A DNA stretch of 64,000 nucleotides from Spirosoma aureum (GTDB taxonomy: Bacteria; Bacteroidota; Bacteroidia; Cytophagales; Spirosomataceae): contig NZ_CP050063.1 in the NCBI RefSeq assembly GCF_011604685.1, forward strand, positions 1,076,501 through 1,140,500, given 5' to 3'. The translations under genes and the position numbers were made by a program. Of this stretch, positions 50,353 through 60,252 are shown one piece after another. The notes below the pieces were generated by a model that saw only the letters and a program-made list of their open reading frames with translations, was not told the DNA's origin and did not search any database. Positions within the stretch are counted from its first letter, which is position 1. Each line of letters starts with the position of its first letter.

Positions 50353-50374
50353 CACGAAGTTATCAGTCATCATT

Positions 50375-52060
50375 ATGAGCAATCCATACGTTATCGGTGT
50401 TGACTTTGGCACCGACTCGGTCAGGGCGCTGATCGTCGATACGCAGACCGGTCAAGCCGTTGGAACGCATGTTCACGAATACGCTCGCTGGAAAAAAGGC
50501 CTCTATTGTAACCCGGCCACGTCGCAGTTTCGGCAGCACCCGCTCGATTACCTGGAAGGGCTGGAGGCCACCATTACGGGTGCGCTGGCCAAAGCGCCCG
50601 CCGATGTTCGACAAAACATAGTCGGCATTTCGATCGACACGACGGGTTCTACGCCAGGCCCCGTTGATGAAACAGGCTTGCCTTTGGCATTACGTCACGA
50701 TTTTGCCGAGAATCCGAACGGTATGTTTATCCTCTGGAAAGACCATACGGCTAATGCTGAAGCGGAGGAGATTAATAATCTCGCCCATCATTGGGATACA
50801 GATTACACCAAATATGTGGGTGGAATTTATTCCTCGGAATGGTTCTGGGCAAAAATGCTGCGAACCCTTCGGGTTGATGAAGCGATTCGGCAGCACGCTT
50901 TTTCGTGGGTCGAACACTGCGACTGGATATCGGCTGTCCTGACCGGCAACACAAATCCGCTTACACTCCGTCGGTCGCGTTGTGCTGCTGGTCATAAAGC
51001 GCTCTGGCATAGTGAGTTTGATGGCCTTCCGTCCAATGAATTCCTGACCCGACTAGACCCATTACTGAGCGGTCAGCGCGACCGGCTTTTCACCGACACT
51101 TACACAGCTGACCAGCCGATGGGGAAACTATCGGCAGAGTGGGCCGAAAAACTGGGGCTGTCTACTGATGTTGTCATTGGAGTAGGGGCTTTCGATGCGC
51201 ACATGGGAGCCATAGGCGCTGAAATAGAACCGTATGCCTTCGTCCGGATCATTGGTACGTCTACCTGCGATATCCTGATGGCTCCCAACGAAGAAATCGG
51301 CCATCGGCTGATCCGGGGAATCTGTGGGCAGGTAGATGGTTCCGTAGCACCGGGAATGCTGGGTCTGGAAGCCGGTCAGTCGGCTTTTGGAGATGTATAT
51401 GCCTGGTTTTCTCGGCTGATAACCGGTCCGGTGCGCGAGTTGCTGGGCGACGAAGCCGCCGATAAACTTAGTAGCCAGCTTATACCGCATCTTTCGGCGC
51501 AGGCTGCTCAATTGCCCGTTACGGAGAATGATCTGATTGCACTGGACTGGATCAACGGCCGCCGTACTCCCGATGCTAATCATACGCTTAAAGCAGCCAT
51601 TGCCGGGCTGAATCTGGGAACGGATGCGCCAAAAATTTTCAAAGCCTTGGTAGAGGCTACGGCCTTCGGTTCCCGCAGTATTGTCGATCGTTTTGTGCAG
51701 GAAGGGGTTCCGATCAAAAAAGTCATTGCCATTGGCGGGGTGGCCAAGAAGTCGCCCTTTGTGATGCAAACCCTCTCCGATGTGCTCAATAAACCCATTC
51801 AGGTTGCTAACTCCGATCAGGCTTGTGCACTCGGTGCGGCCATGTGTGCGGCTGTAGCGTCTGGCGTTCACCCAACAATGGAGGCCGCTCAACAGGCTAT
51901 GGGATCTGGTTTCGACGCCGAATACCAGCCCCGGCCAGAGCAGGTATCCGTCTATGAAAAGCTGTATCAGAAGTATCTTAAACTCGGTGCATTCATCGAA
52001 AATAAACAAGTAAGCAGTTCCCAATCAATTACCCAGTATGCTCAATCTGAATCACTATGA
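50375..52060 (+). CDS. araB: Ribulokinase
   Basis: A 561-residue FGGY-family kinase that phosphorylates L-ribulose to L-ribulose 5-phosphate with ATP. Motifs: N-terminal [19 protein letters not shown] (phosphate-1 region), [19 protein letters not shown] loop before LWKDHTA, the catalytic Asp region [14 protein letters not shown], and the C-terminal FGGY signature variant [21 protein letters not shown]. The complete length matches bacterial AraB. It overlaps araA by 23 nt, so the two are translationally coupled. Confidence 0.95.
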   Translation: MSNPYVIGVDFGTDSVRALIVDTQTGQAVGTHVHEYARWKKGLYCNPATSQFRQHPLDYLEGLEATITGALAKAPADVRQNIVGISIDTTGSTPGPVDETGLPLALRHDFAENPNGMFILWKDHTANAEAEEINNLAHHWDTDYTKYVGGIYSSEWFWAKMLRTLRVDEAIRQHAFSWVEHCDWISAVLTGNTNPLTLRRSRCAAGHKALWHSEFDGLPSNEFLTRLDPLLSGQRDRLFTDTYTADQPMGKLSAEWAEKLGLSTDVVIGVGAFDAHMGAIGAEIEPYAFVRIIGTSTCDILMAPNEEIGHRLIRGICGQVDGSVAPGMLGLEAGQSAFGDVYAWFSRLITGPVRELLGDEAADKLSSQLIPHLSAQAAQLPVTENDLIALDWINGRRTPDANHTLKAAIAGLNLGTDAPKIFKALVEATAFGSRSIVDRFVQEGVPIKKVIAIGGVAKKSPFVMQTLSDVLNKPIQVANSDQACALGAAMCAAVASGVHPTMEAAQQAMGSGFDAEYQPRPEQVSVYEKLYQKYLKLGAFIENKQVSSSQSITQYAQSESL

Positions 52061-53528
52061 AGTCTGGTTTGTCACGGGCAGTCAACACCTGTATGGTGAA
52101 GAAACCCTTCGGCAGGTAGACGCCCATTCGCAAATCATTGCTGGCTTTCTAAACGATGCACCGGCAATTCCGGTACGGGTTGTATTCAAGCCCGTTGTAA
52201 AAACTCCGGATGAAATTTATGCCATCTGCCAGGAAGCGAATGTAGCCCAAAATTGCGTGGGTATTGTCACCTGGATGCATACATTTTCGCCCGCAAAAAT
52301 GTGGATTCGGGGATTGACTATCCTCAAAAAGCCGTTGCTTCATCTGCATACCCAATTCAATCGGGATATTCCCTGGGGCAGCATCGATATGGACTTTATG
52401 AACCTCAACCAATCGGCGCATGGCGACCGGGAGTTTGGGTTTATGGTATCCCGAATGCGCCTGAATCGTAAGGTAGTTGTTGGGTTCTGGCAGCAGCAGG
52501 ATGTTATTGACAAGATTGCGGCCTGGGCGCGGGTGTCGGTAGCGGCTTATGAACTGAAGACGATGAAAGTGGCCCGTTTTGGCGACAACATGCGTCAGGT
52601 GGCCGTAACGGAAGGCGATAAGGTAGCGGCTGAAATTACCTTTGGCATGTCGGTCAATACCTACGGAATCGGTGATCTGGTGGCGGTGATCAATCAGGTA
52701 ACCGATACAGAGGTCGACCGGCTGGTTGAGGAGTATGCCGATAGCTATACGCTGATGGATTCCCTGCTGAAAGGGCAGTCGCAACACAGTTCATTGCGCG
52801 ATGCGGCCAAAATAGAACTGGGAATGCGGGCTTTTCTGCAAGACGGCAATTTCGGCGCTTATACCGATACGTTCGAAGATTTGCATGGCATGACCCAGCT
52901 TCCGGGAATTGCTTCACAGCGCCTGATGGCCGACGGATACGGGTTCGGTGGCGAAGGTGACTGGAAAACCTCCGCCATGGTTCGTACGCTGAAAGTTATG
53001 GCGGCTGGTTTGCCGGGCGGCAATTCATTCATGGAAGATTACACCTACCATTTCGACCCCGCCAATCCGCTGGTTCTGGGCTCACACATGCTCGAAATAT
53101 GCCCATCCATTGCCGCCGATAAACCAACCTGCGAAATTCACCCGTTGGGAATTGGTGGTAAAGCTGATCCGGTTCGGCTGGTGTTCAATGCCCCTGCAGG
53201 TCCGGCCATCAATGTGTCGCTGGTTGATATGGGAAATCGATTCCGGCTGATTGTCAACGAAGTGGAAGCGGTAAATGTACTGGAAGCGTTGCCAAAACTA
53301 CCGGTGGCCCGCGCTTTGTGGAAACCCATGCCCGATATGCAAACGGGCTGTGCTGCTTGGATTCTGGCGGGTGGAGCGCACCATACCGTTTACAGCCAAA
53401 ACATGACAACGGAGCATATTGAAGACTTTGCCGACATCTTCGGTGTCGAACTGGTTGTGATTGATAAGAACACAACCTTGCGGCAATTGAAAAACGAATT
53501 ACGCTGGAGCGAAGCAGCTTATCGGTAA
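52038..53528 (+). CDS. araA: L-arabinose isomerase
   Basis: A 496-residue enzyme that converts L-arabinose to L-ribulose using Mn2+. The start [20 protein letters not shown] aligns with the family's N-terminal signature (EVWFVxGSQHLYG). Metal and catalytic residues: Glu in [13 protein letters not shown], Glu in [13 protein letters not shown], His in [11 protein letters not shown] and His in [12 protein letters not shown]. The [15 protein letters not shown] and [16 protein letters not shown] segments are family-typical. The ATG lies inside the end of araB. Confidence 0.96.
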   Translation: MLNLNHYEVWFVTGSQHLYGEETLRQVDAHSQIIAGFLNDAPAIPVRVVFKPVVKTPDEIYAICQEANVAQNCVGIVTWMHTFSPAKMWIRGLTILKKPLLHLHTQFNRDIPWGSIDMDFMNLNQSAHGDREFGFMVSRMRLNRKVVVGFWQQQDVIDKIAAWARVSVAAYELKTMKVARFGDNMRQVAVTEGDKVAAEITFGMSVNTYGIGDLVAVINQVTDTEVDRLVEEYADSYTLMDSLLKGQSQHSSLRDAAKIELGMRAFLQDGNFGAYTDTFEDLHGMTQLPGIASQRLMADGYGFGGEGDWKTSAMVRTLKVMAAGLPGGNSFMEDYTYHFDPANPLVLGSHMLEICPSIAADKPTCEIHPLGIGGKADPVRLVFNAPAGPAINVSLVDMGNRFRLIVNEVEAVNVLEALPKLPVARALWKPMPDMQTGCAAWILAGGAHHTVYSQNMTTEHIEDFADIFGVELVVIDKNTTLRQLKNELRWSEAAYR

Positions 53529-53544
53529 TACGTACTCACCTCAC

Positions 53545-53571
53545 CCCCTCTCTTTGACGTAAGGAGAGGGG
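53545..53571. repeat. Small CCCCTCTC/GAGAGGGG hairpin between araA and GH51 gene
   Basis: An 8-bp stem (53545-53552 with 53564-53571) lies in the 63-nt gap. It has no T-run and may be a partial attenuator or mRNA-processing hairpin that reduces expression of downstream genes. Confidence 0.4.
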
Positions 53572-53591
53572 CATTACGAGTCACCTTTCCT

Positions 53592-55133
53592 ATGAAAAAA
53601 ACTATCCTACCCCTTACTTTTGCCTGCCTGAGTCTTACTGCCATGGCTCAGAATAAAGTGACGCTTCATGCCGATGAAGGCAAGCACATCATCAGTCGGC
53701 ATATCTATGGTCATTTTGCCGAGCACCTCGGTCGCTGCATTTACGATGGCTTTTATGTAGGCGAAAACAATGCTAAAATTCCCAATAAAAATGGGGTTCG
53801 GCTGGATGTTGTCGCTGCGCTGAAAAAGCTTAAAATACCGAATCTACGCTGGCCGGGCGGCTGTTTTGCCGATACCTACCACTGGAAAGATGGGATCGGG
53901 CCAAAAGCAAAACGCCCCAAAATTGTCAATACCTGGTGGGGCGGGGTCACGGAAGACAATAGCTTCGGAACGCACGATTTCCTGAATATGTGTGAACTGC
54001 TGGGTACAGAACCTTATCTGGCCGGTAACGTCGGCAGTGGTACGGTGCAGGACCTGACCGAGTGGGTACAGTACGTGAACTTCGAGAAGAATAGCCCCAT
54101 GTCGAATCTGCGTCAGCAGAATGGCCGCGATAAACCCTGGAATGTACGGTACTGGGGCGTTGGAAACGAAGCCTGGGGTTGCGGAGGAAACATGAAGCCC
54201 GACTACTATGCGAACATTTACCGGCAGTACAGCACATTCATGAACCCGAAAGTGGGAAATGAGAAAATTTTTCGGATTGCTTCGGGAGCCAGCGATAACG
54301 ATTACAACTGGACCGAAACGCTCATGAAAAACATTCCCGGTAACATGATGGAAGGGCTGGCCATGCACCACTATTCGGTACTGTCGTGGGGCGAAGGCAA
54401 AAAAGGATCGGCTACGCAGTTTACGGATCAGGAGTATTTCAAAACCATGCAACAGGCGTTGCTGATGGACGAGCTGATCGAAAAACACTCGGCAGTCATG
54501 GATAAATACGATCCGGAGAAAAAAATAGCGCTCATCGTCGACGAGTGGGGCGGCTGGTACAATGTTGAGCCGGGTACAAATCCTGGCTTCTTATACCAGC
54601 AGAATACCATGCGCGATGCCGTTCTGGCCGGTGCGACGCTCAACATTTTTCATAAACACTGCGAACGCGTGCGGATGGCCAATCTGGCTCAGGCGATCAA
54701 TGTATTGCAGGCGGTAATTCTGACAAAAGGCGATAAGGTACTACTGACGCCGACCTATCACGTACTGGAAATGTATAACGTACACCAGGATGCGACAATG
54801 TTGCCGGTTACTGTAAAATCCGATGATTTTACGCTCGATAAAGATAAACTGCCTGCCGTGTCCGTCTCTGCTTCCCGCGACAAAGCGGGTAAAATTCATG
54901 TATCGCTCGTAAACATCGATCCGACGAAGCCGCAGGAAATTTCGGTTGATCTGAAAGGTCTGAAAGCTACTGGCGTAACGGGGCGTATCCTGACTTCCGC
55001 CAATGTCCACGACCACAACACGTTCGAGAATCTGACCAAAGTAAAGCCCGTAGCGTTCAACGGTGCTAAACTGAATGGCGACAATCTGACCGTAAGTCTG
55101 CCACCCGTATCCGTAGTCGTAGTAGAACTTTAA
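53592..55133 (+). CDS. GH51 alpha-L-arabinofuranosidase, secreted
   Basis: A 513-residue product with a signal peptide (MKKTILPLTFACLSLTAMAQ). The (beta/alpha)8 domain of GH51 shows IYGHFAEHLGRCIYDGFYVG, LRWPGGCFADTYHWKDGIG, the acid/base Glu in GVGNEAWGCGG (about residue 195) and the nucleophile Glu in IALIVDEWGGWYN (about 318). A C-terminal beta-sandwich (about 400-513) follows. It removes terminal alpha-L-arabinofuranose from arabinan or arabinoxylan fragments in the periplasm. It supplies substrate for the surrounding arabinose pathway. Confidence 0.95.
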   Translation: MKKTILPLTFACLSLTAMAQNKVTLHADEGKHIISRHIYGHFAEHLGRCIYDGFYVGENNAKIPNKNGVRLDVVAALKKLKIPNLRWPGGCFADTYHWKDGIGPKAKRPKIVNTWWGGVTEDNSFGTHDFLNMCELLGTEPYLAGNVGSGTVQDLTEWVQYVNFEKNSPMSNLRQQNGRDKPWNVRYWGVGNEAWGCGGNMKPDYYANIYRQYSTFMNPKVGNEKIFRIASGASDNDYNWTETLMKNIPGNMMEGLAMHHYSVLSWGEGKKGSATQFTDQEYFKTMQQALLMDELIEKHSAVMDKYDPEKKIALIVDEWGGWYNVEPGTNPGFLYQQNTMRDAVLAGATLNIFHKHCERVRMANLAQAINVLQAVILTKGDKVLLTPTYHVLEMYNVHQDATMLPVTVKSDDFTLDKDKLPAVSVSASRDKAGKIHVSLVNIDPTKPQEISVDLKGLKATGVTGRILTSANVHDHNTFENLTKVKPVAFNGAKLNGDNLTVSLPPVSVVVVEL

Positions 55134-55154
55134 TAAGCGAAAGGAAGAAATGTA

Positions 55155-55222
55155 AATGAGTGCAAAGCTTTCAGATCACTCATTCACCATTCGCTCTTTC
55201 ACTCATTTATTATTCACTCATT
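55155..55222. repeat. CACTCATT repeat cluster between GH51 gene and araD
   Basis: AATGAGTG (55155-55162) is followed by three copies of its complement CACTCATT (55177-55184, 55200-55207, 55215-55222), allowing alternative hairpins. A related AATGAGTG/AGTGAATGGGCGAAT stretch lies at 2978-3004. Confidence 0.5.
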
Positions 55223-55226
55223 AACC

Positions 55227-55925
55227 ATGTATCAGTCCTTAAAAGAAGAATGTTACGAGGCCAACATGCAGCTGCCAAAGCTGGGCCTGGTGTTGTTTAC
55301 GTTTGGTAACGTCAGTGCAGTTGACCGTGATCGTGGCTTATTTGCCATTAAACCGAGCGGAGTGCCCTATGAAAAACTCCAGCCCAACGATATCGTTATC
55401 TGCGATTATGATGCAAAGATTGTGGAGGGATCTATGCGACCGTCGTCGGATACCAAAACCCACGCGCTGCTCTACAAAACCTGGGATAAAATCGGTGGTA
55501 TTTCGCATACGCACAGTACCTATGCCGTTGCGTGGTCGCAGGCGGGTCTGGACATTCCGATTTTTGGAACGACCCATGCCGACCATACGCATCAGGACAT
55601 TCCGTGTGCTCCGGCACTAACCGACGAAATGATCCAGGGCGATTATGAGCACGAAACGGGGCACCAGATTTTTAATTGCTTTACCGATAAGGGTTTGGTA
55701 TACAGCGAAATGGAGATGGTTCTTTTGCAGAACCACGGGCCATTTACTTGGGGAAAGACCGCCCAGAAAGCTGTCTATAATTCGGCTGTGCTCGAAGAAT
55801 TAGCCAAAATGGCTTATCTGACTCTCCAGATCAATCCCAATACACCTCGCATTAAAGACACGCTTCGGCTGAAGCATTACGAGCGAAAACACGGTACGAA
55901 TGCCTATTATGGGCAGGGATGTTAA
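55227..55925 (+). CDS. araD: L-ribulose-5-phosphate 4-epimerase
   Basis: A 232-residue class II aldolase-family enzyme that epimerises L-ribulose 5-phosphate to D-xylulose 5-phosphate, the last step of arabinose entry into the pentose phosphate pathway. Motifs: phosphate-binding TFGNVSAVDRDRG and IKPSGVPYEKL, SSDTKTH, zinc ligands HxH in GGISHTHSTYAV, IFGTTHADHTHQDIPC, and the third zinc His in LLQNHGPFTWG. Length and motifs are complete. Confidence 0.95.
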   Translation: MYQSLKEECYEANMQLPKLGLVLFTFGNVSAVDRDRGLFAIKPSGVPYEKLQPNDIVICDYDAKIVEGSMRPSSDTKTHALLYKTWDKIGGISHTHSTYAVAWSQAGLDIPIFGTTHADHTHQDIPCAPALTDEMIQGDYEHETGHQIFNCFTDKGLVYSEMEMVLLQNHGPFTWGKTAQKAVYNSAVLEELAKMAYLTLQINPNTPRIKDTLRLKHYERKHGTNAYYGQGC

Positions 55926-56002
55926 GCCATTTTCCTAGTCATTTCTCTTGTGCTGATAACCCCGACCCATCGGAACCAGGCATAGCAAAATTCTAAACCA
56001 AC

Positions 56003-57658
56003 ATGAAACTCGGACTCGAAACCGTCGATTACGTTATCTTCCTGGTCTATTTCATTATCGTAGCCACCTACGGTTATTGGGTATACAAGCACAAAGGCAA
56101 GCAAACCGCCGACTCGAAGGACTTTTTCCTGGCCGAAGGGTCGCTGACGTGGTGGGCGATTGGAGCGTCCATCATTGCCTCGAATATTTCGGCCGAGCAA
56201 TTTATTGGAATGAGTGGGCAGGCTTTTCAGTTAGGGCTGGCTATTTCGGTCTATGAACTGGTTGGGGGCTTATCGCTGGTGATCATCGCCATTTATTTTT
56301 TGCCGATGTACATCAACAACAAGATTTATACCATGCCGCAGTTTTTGCAGATGCGCTACGACAAGCGGCTCGCAACCATTATGGCGGTATTCTGGCTGTT
56401 TCTCTACATTCTGGTCAACCTGACGTCCATTATTTATCTGGGAGCACTGAGTCTGGAGAAGATGACGGGCTTCGATTTCATGGCCTGTGCCGTATTTCTG
56501 ACGGTTTTTGCTGTTTTCATTACTCTGGGTGGTATGAAAGTGATCGGGTATACCGATGTTATTCAGGTGGTTTGTCTGGTTGTGGGCGGACTGGCAACGA
56601 CCTATCTGGCCCTGAGTTTGCTATCCGATAAAGTCGGAACGGGCGAAGGGGTTTTTGAAGGATTAAGCCTGATCCGCCAGAAGGCAGATCACCACCTGCA
56701 TATGGTTTTCCAGAAAGGTACGTATTTTGTTCACGACGGACGTGGGGGCAAAATAGATGCCTATAACCAGCTTCCCGGCCTGATGATGTTTCTGATTGGC
56801 GGTCAGTGGATTGTCAATTTCAACTACTTTGGCTGCAATCAATACATGATCCAGCGGGCTTTGGGGGCCGATCTGAGTACCGCCCGCAACGGTGTTTTAT
56901 TTGCGGCCTTCCTGAAACTGATGATGCCATTCATTGTGGTTCTGCCGGGTTTGGCGGCCTATGTACTCTTTCAGGAAAATGCCGATGCGGCTATCGTACA
57001 GGGCATTACCGATAACAACATTGTCAAACCTGACAACGCCTATCCTGTATTGCTCAATATCCTGCCGACGGGTCTGAAGGGGCTCTCCTTTGCTGCGCTG
57101 ACGGCGGCTATTGTCGCGTCGCTCGCCGGAAAGGCAAACAGTATCTCAACGATTTATATGCTTGATATCCATAAGAAGTATATAAATCCGAATATCAGCG
57201 AAAAACAGACGGTCTGGCTGGGTCGGGTGGCCATTGTGGTGTCGTTTATCATTGCCCTGATCATTAGCCCGTTCCTGAAAAACTTCGGACAGGGTTTTGA
57301 GTACATTCAGGAGTATACAGGATTTATTTCACCGGGTATTCTGTGCATCTTCCTGCTGGGGATGTTCTGGAAACGGGCCACCGCGAATGGGGCGCTGGCT
57401 GCTGCGGTGCTCAGCATACCGCTATCGACTTTGTTTAAATATCAACTACCCGATATGCCGTTCCTGAACCGTATGGGTACTGTATTCTGGATTTGTGTGG
57501 CCGTTCATGTCACAATAAGCCTGATCGAATCGAAGGGCCAATCGAATCCGAAGGCCTTTGTTGTCAACAGCAACTGGTTTAAAACGACAGCATCATTTCG
57601 GTTGGGGGCAATAGCTGTTTGTGCATTATTAGCGCTGGTATACGTTATATTCTGGTAG
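56003..57658 (+). CDS. Sodium/solute symporter family sugar transporter (probable arabinose importer)
   Basis: A 551-residue protein of the SSS/SGLT family with about 14 transmembrane helices. The second membrane segment holds WWAIGASIIASNISAEQFIGMSG, the SSS signature with the Na+ site. Others are GGMKVIGYTDVIQ, NFNYFGCNQYMIQRALGA, AALTAAIVASLAGKANSISTI and TGFISPGILCIFLLGMFW. It moves a sugar into the cytoplasm with Na+. Its location between araD and the mutarotase gene makes L-arabinose the likely cargo, as for AraT-like symporters of Bacteroides. Confidence 0.92.
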   Translation: MKLGLETVDYVIFLVYFIIVATYGYWVYKHKGKQTADSKDFFLAEGSLTWWAIGASIIASNISAEQFIGMSGQAFQLGLAISVYELVGGLSLVIIAIYFLPMYINNKIYTMPQFLQMRYDKRLATIMAVFWLFLYILVNLTSIIYLGALSLEKMTGFDFMACAVFLTVFAVFITLGGMKVIGYTDVIQVVCLVVGGLATTYLALSLLSDKVGTGEGVFEGLSLIRQKADHHLHMVFQKGTYFVHDGRGGKIDAYNQLPGLMMFLIGGQWIVNFNYFGCNQYMIQRALGADLSTARNGVLFAAFLKLMMPFIVVLPGLAAYVLFQENADAAIVQGITDNNIVKPDNAYPVLLNILPTGLKGLSFAALTAAIVASLAGKANSISTIYMLDIHKKYINPNISEKQTVWLGRVAIVVSFIIALIISPFLKNFGQGFEYIQEYTGFISPGILCIFLLGMFWKRATANGALAAAVLSIPLSTLFKYQLPDMPFLNRMGTVFWICVAVHVTISLIESKGQSNPKAFVVNSNWFKTTASFRLGAIAVCALLALVYVIFW

Positions 57659-57744
57659 CTACTGGTCTTTAGCAAGGAGTATGATGCAGAGAGACAATAT
57701 GGCTCTGCATTATGCCTCTGCGTCCTAAATCCCCTCGATCATTC

Positions 57745-58908
57745 ATGAAAATCTTAATTCAACTAGTAGCTGTTGCCCTGCTAACGGGCTGTTTCCTGAT
57801 GACCTCCTGTTCTTCTACTACGAAAAAAACAACTGACGAGAGCCAGAAAGCCGGTATTGAAAAAGCAGCCTTTGGTCAATTGCCCGGTGGGCAGACCGCT
57901 GATCTGTACACGCTCCGCAACGCAGCCGGTATGACGGCCCAGATCACTAACTATGGCGGCATTGTGGTGTCGTTATTGGCGCCCGATAAGGCTGGAAAAT
58001 TTGAGGAGGTTACCTTACGATTTGATTCACTGGCGACGTACGTAAAAGGAAATCCGTTCTTTGGCGCACTGGTCGGACGATATGGCAACCGGATCGCCAA
58101 GGGCAAATTTACGCTTGACGGAAAGCCTTATTCCCTGCTTGTCAATAACATGGGTAATCATCTGCACGGTGGTAAAGTTGGGTTCGATAAAGTGCTTTGG
58201 GCAGCTACGCCCGTAGATGGCGAGGAGCCCGCACTCAAGCTGGCCTATACATCAAAAGATGGCGAAGAAGGTTATCCCGGAAATTTAGCCGTTGAGGTTA
58301 CCTATACACTGACAAAAGACAACGCGCTGAAGATCGATTATCAGGCAACAACCGATAAACCAACCGTCGTTAACCTAACGAATCACACGTATTTTAACCT
58401 GACCGGTGGCCCCAAACGCGACATTCTTGATCATGTAGTAACGCTGAATGCCGACCGGTATCTACCCGTCGATAAAACCATGATTCCAACCGGCGAATTG
58501 AAGCCGGTTGCGGGTACAGCGTTCGATTTTACTAAACCCCAGGTAATTGGCGCACGCATCAATGATTCGAGCGATGTGCAGATTAAATATGGGAAAGGCT
58601 ACGACCATTGCTGGATAATAAACGGCCCGAGCGATTCATTGCGACTGGCAGCTACCGTCTATGAACCAACCAGTGGTCGGGTTATGGAAGTCCTTACTAC
58701 GGAGCCTGCTGTGCAATTTTATACCAGTAATAACATGAGTGGTAAAGCGATAGGACCAGGCGGTATTGTCTATAAAAAGCGCGATGCCCTATGCCTGGAA
58801 ACCCAGCATTACCCCGATTCGCCGAATCAGCCGTCTTTCCCGACCACTGTTCTCCGACCGGGCCAAACGTATAAGACAACCACCGAATATCGATTCTCTA
58901 CGAAATAA
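57745..58908 (+). CDS. galM: Aldose 1-epimerase (mutarotase), lipoprotein
   Basis: From the ATG at 57745 (MKILIQLVAVALLTGCFLM; the frame opens at 57712) a lipoprotein signal (LLTGC or MTSC lipobox) precedes a GalM domain of about 350 residues. It has NYGGIVVSLLAPDK, GRYGNRIAKGKF, NNMGNHLHGGKVGFDK (catalytic His), NLTNHTYFNLTGG (catalytic His) and, near the end, a Glu in CLETQHYPDSPNQP. It interconverts alpha- and beta-anomers and probably feeds L-arabinose of the right anomer to the importer. It closes the ara operon, followed by a terminator. Confidence 0.92.
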   Translation: MKILIQLVAVALLTGCFLMTSCSSTTKKTTDESQKAGIEKAAFGQLPGGQTADLYTLRNAAGMTAQITNYGGIVVSLLAPDKAGKFEEVTLRFDSLATYVKGNPFFGALVGRYGNRIAKGKFTLDGKPYSLLVNNMGNHLHGGKVGFDKVLWAATPVDGEEPALKLAYTSKDGEEGYPGNLAVEVTYTLTKDNALKIDYQATTDKPTVVNLTNHTYFNLTGGPKRDILDHVVTLNADRYLPVDKTMIPTGELKPVAGTAFDFTKPQVIGARINDSSDVQIKYGKGYDHCWIINGPSDSLRLAATVYEPTSGRVMEVLTTEPAVQFYTSNNMSGKAIGPGGIVYKKRDALCLETQHYPDSPNQPSFPTTVLRPGQTYKTTTEYRFSTK

Positions 58909-58996
58909 AGTACATACCAGCGTGAGCCATTCCGAATGTTGAACTAAGGCAAAATCCATCATCAACACCCAGGAGATGGCCATGCGCAATCTGTAG

Positions 58997-59030
58997 ATCG
59001 GCACCGAAATGATTCGGTGCCGATGTTTGT
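58997..59030 (+). terminator. Terminator of the arabinose operon
   Basis: A 12-bp perfect stem ATCGGCACCGAA (58997-59008) with TTCGGTGCCGAT (59013-59024), loop ATGA, followed by GTTTGTTT. Confidence 0.8.
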
Positions 59031-59290
59031 TTAGGGGACCCATCGTTTTGAAAAAGTAAGATCGTTGTTTACATCAGTTGCATCAGCATCCCTCCGCGGA
59101 AATGCTCAATCACATTGGTTTTCCGGGAGGCTTTTGATAACACCCACATCATGAATACAATGATTTTTGAATTAGCTGCTTTCAGGCCTGTTAGGGTGTG
59201 TAAAGGACTGGATGCTTAACGAACACGGATGGGACAGGTGATAAGAGCGTCATTTAAACCTTCCCACTGAAAAGAAGGACGCTGGTAGAA

Positions 59291-59352
59291 CTTAAACAAG
59301 ACATGAATGGAATACGGTATAGGCAGTGTATTCCATTCATGTCTTGTTTAAG
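59291..59352. repeat. 25-bp perfect inverted repeat upstream of the sigma gene
   Basis: Arms 59291-59315 and 59328-59352 are perfect complements with a 12-nt loop. It lies nearly 200 nt before the sigma gene and 270 nt after the ara terminator, so it could end a short unknown transcript or serve as a regulatory site. Confidence 0.7.
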
Positions 59353-59440
59353 AATTCTGAAGATATAGGCAAAAGCGAAGCTATTCGTCTAATGAAACCA
59401 CACTTTACCATATAGAATTCTGGCTCTACAATTTATTTGT

Positions 59441-59457
59441 ATAATACTGAGTATTAT
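59441..59457. promoter_or_regulatory. 17-bp palindrome upstream of the sigma gene (candidate operator)
   Basis: ATAATACTGAGTATTAT is a perfect 8-1-8 dyad in a strongly AT-rich stretch, 88 nt before the ATG at 59546. The spacing fits a dimeric repressor site overlapping a promoter. Confidence 0.45.
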
Positions 59458-59545
59458 TTGAATTATCTCCCCTATTAACGAGTGAAAACACTTTCGTCCG
59501 GACGTACCTGACTAGTTATCGAATCGCTCTTAATGGGAAGAGATC

Positions 59546-60184
59546 ATGCTGAAACTCAATATAAGCCAGCAAGCCCAAAATACGTGGGAGAAAACGGACG
59601 AAACTCTGCTCTGGCAGCAGTTCAGGGAAGGCCGGCAGGATGCTTTTCAGGGACTGGTGCAGCACTTTTACCGCGAGCTTCACTTCTACGGGGGCCGCTT
59701 CACCCGCGATTCTGATTTGCTGAAAGACTGTCTGCAAGACCTGTTTCTGGATTTGTGGACTTACAGGCACAAGATTGTGCAAACGTCCTATATTCGGCCT
59801 TATCTCTACAAATCCCTACGGCGAAAAATCTACCGGGAAGTGATGCGCCATTCGACCATTGTCAGTGATGACAGTGTCCCGTTCGATGATGTATGTTCTG
59901 AAGAAATTACCGCCGAACAAGCCCTGATTCGCACTGAACTGTCTGAATATCAAACAGCCCGCTTAAACGCACTCTTGGCAACTCTGTCTGATCGACAGCG
60001 GGAAGCCATTCACCTGAAGTTCTACGCCGAATTATCGAACGATGAAATCGCTGATGTACTGGCGGTTAACAAACAATCGGTAGCGAATCTCCTACATCGT
60101 GGGTTAACCCGTTTACGGGAAAGCTGGCCATCCTTGCTGGCATTGGTCGGAAGCTGGTTATTGAACGCGTGGTTTCCTAAATAA
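59546..60184 (+). CDS. ECF (FecI-like) RNA polymerase sigma factor
   Basis: This 212-residue factor has region 2 (about 25-95: LWQQFREGRQDAFQGLVQHFYRE-like start, LLKDCLQDLFLDLWTYR, YIRPYLYKSLRRKIYRE) and region 4 (about 135-190: LSDRQREAIHLKFYAELSNDEIADVL with recognition helix QSVANLLHRGLTRLRE). The C-terminus ends in a hydrophobic SWLLNAWFPK. It stands 68 nt before a FecR gene and directs RNA polymerase to the SusC-type receptor locus when released. Confidence 0.93.
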   Translation: MLKLNISQQAQNTWEKTDETLLWQQFREGRQDAFQGLVQHFYRELHFYGGRFTRDSDLLKDCLQDLFLDLWTYRHKIVQTSYIRPYLYKSLRRKIYREVMRHSTIVSDDSVPFDDVCSEEITAEQALIRTELSEYQTARLNALLATLSDRQREAIHLKFYAELSNDEIADVLAVNKQSVANLLHRGLTRLRESWPSLLALVGSWLLNAWFPK

Positions 60185-60252
60185 CCCTGCTACTGAGTAT
60201 TGTCCAACAAAACGCCCCTATTAACGAACGAGATGGTTGACTCTCATACGCT

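Larger units (their letters stand above)
58909..59545. other. Long intergenic region with several hairpins
   Basis: About 640 bases without a convincing gene. It holds the ara-operon terminator (58997-59024), a further imperfect hairpin (CCTCCGCGGAAA, 59091-59102, with TTTCCGGGAGG, 59120-59130), a 25-bp inverted repeat (59291-59352) and a 17-bp palindrome (59441-59457). A 22-codon frame at 59151-59219 has no support. Confidence 0.5.

Noticed and set aside
51128..52024. Long antisense frame (298 codons) within araB
   Set aside because: It lies fully opposite a well-conserved ribulokinase and has no signal, domain or start context; it comes from codon bias of the sense gene.
52149..54488. Antisense frames of about 210 codons in araA and in the GH51 gene
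   Set aside because: Both are complementary to conserved enzyme sequence and show no protein-like pattern.
59151..59219. A 22-codon frame in the gap before the sigma gene
   Set aside because: Short, with a purine-rich GGGAGG about 20 nt away that is already part of a hairpin; no coding evidence.
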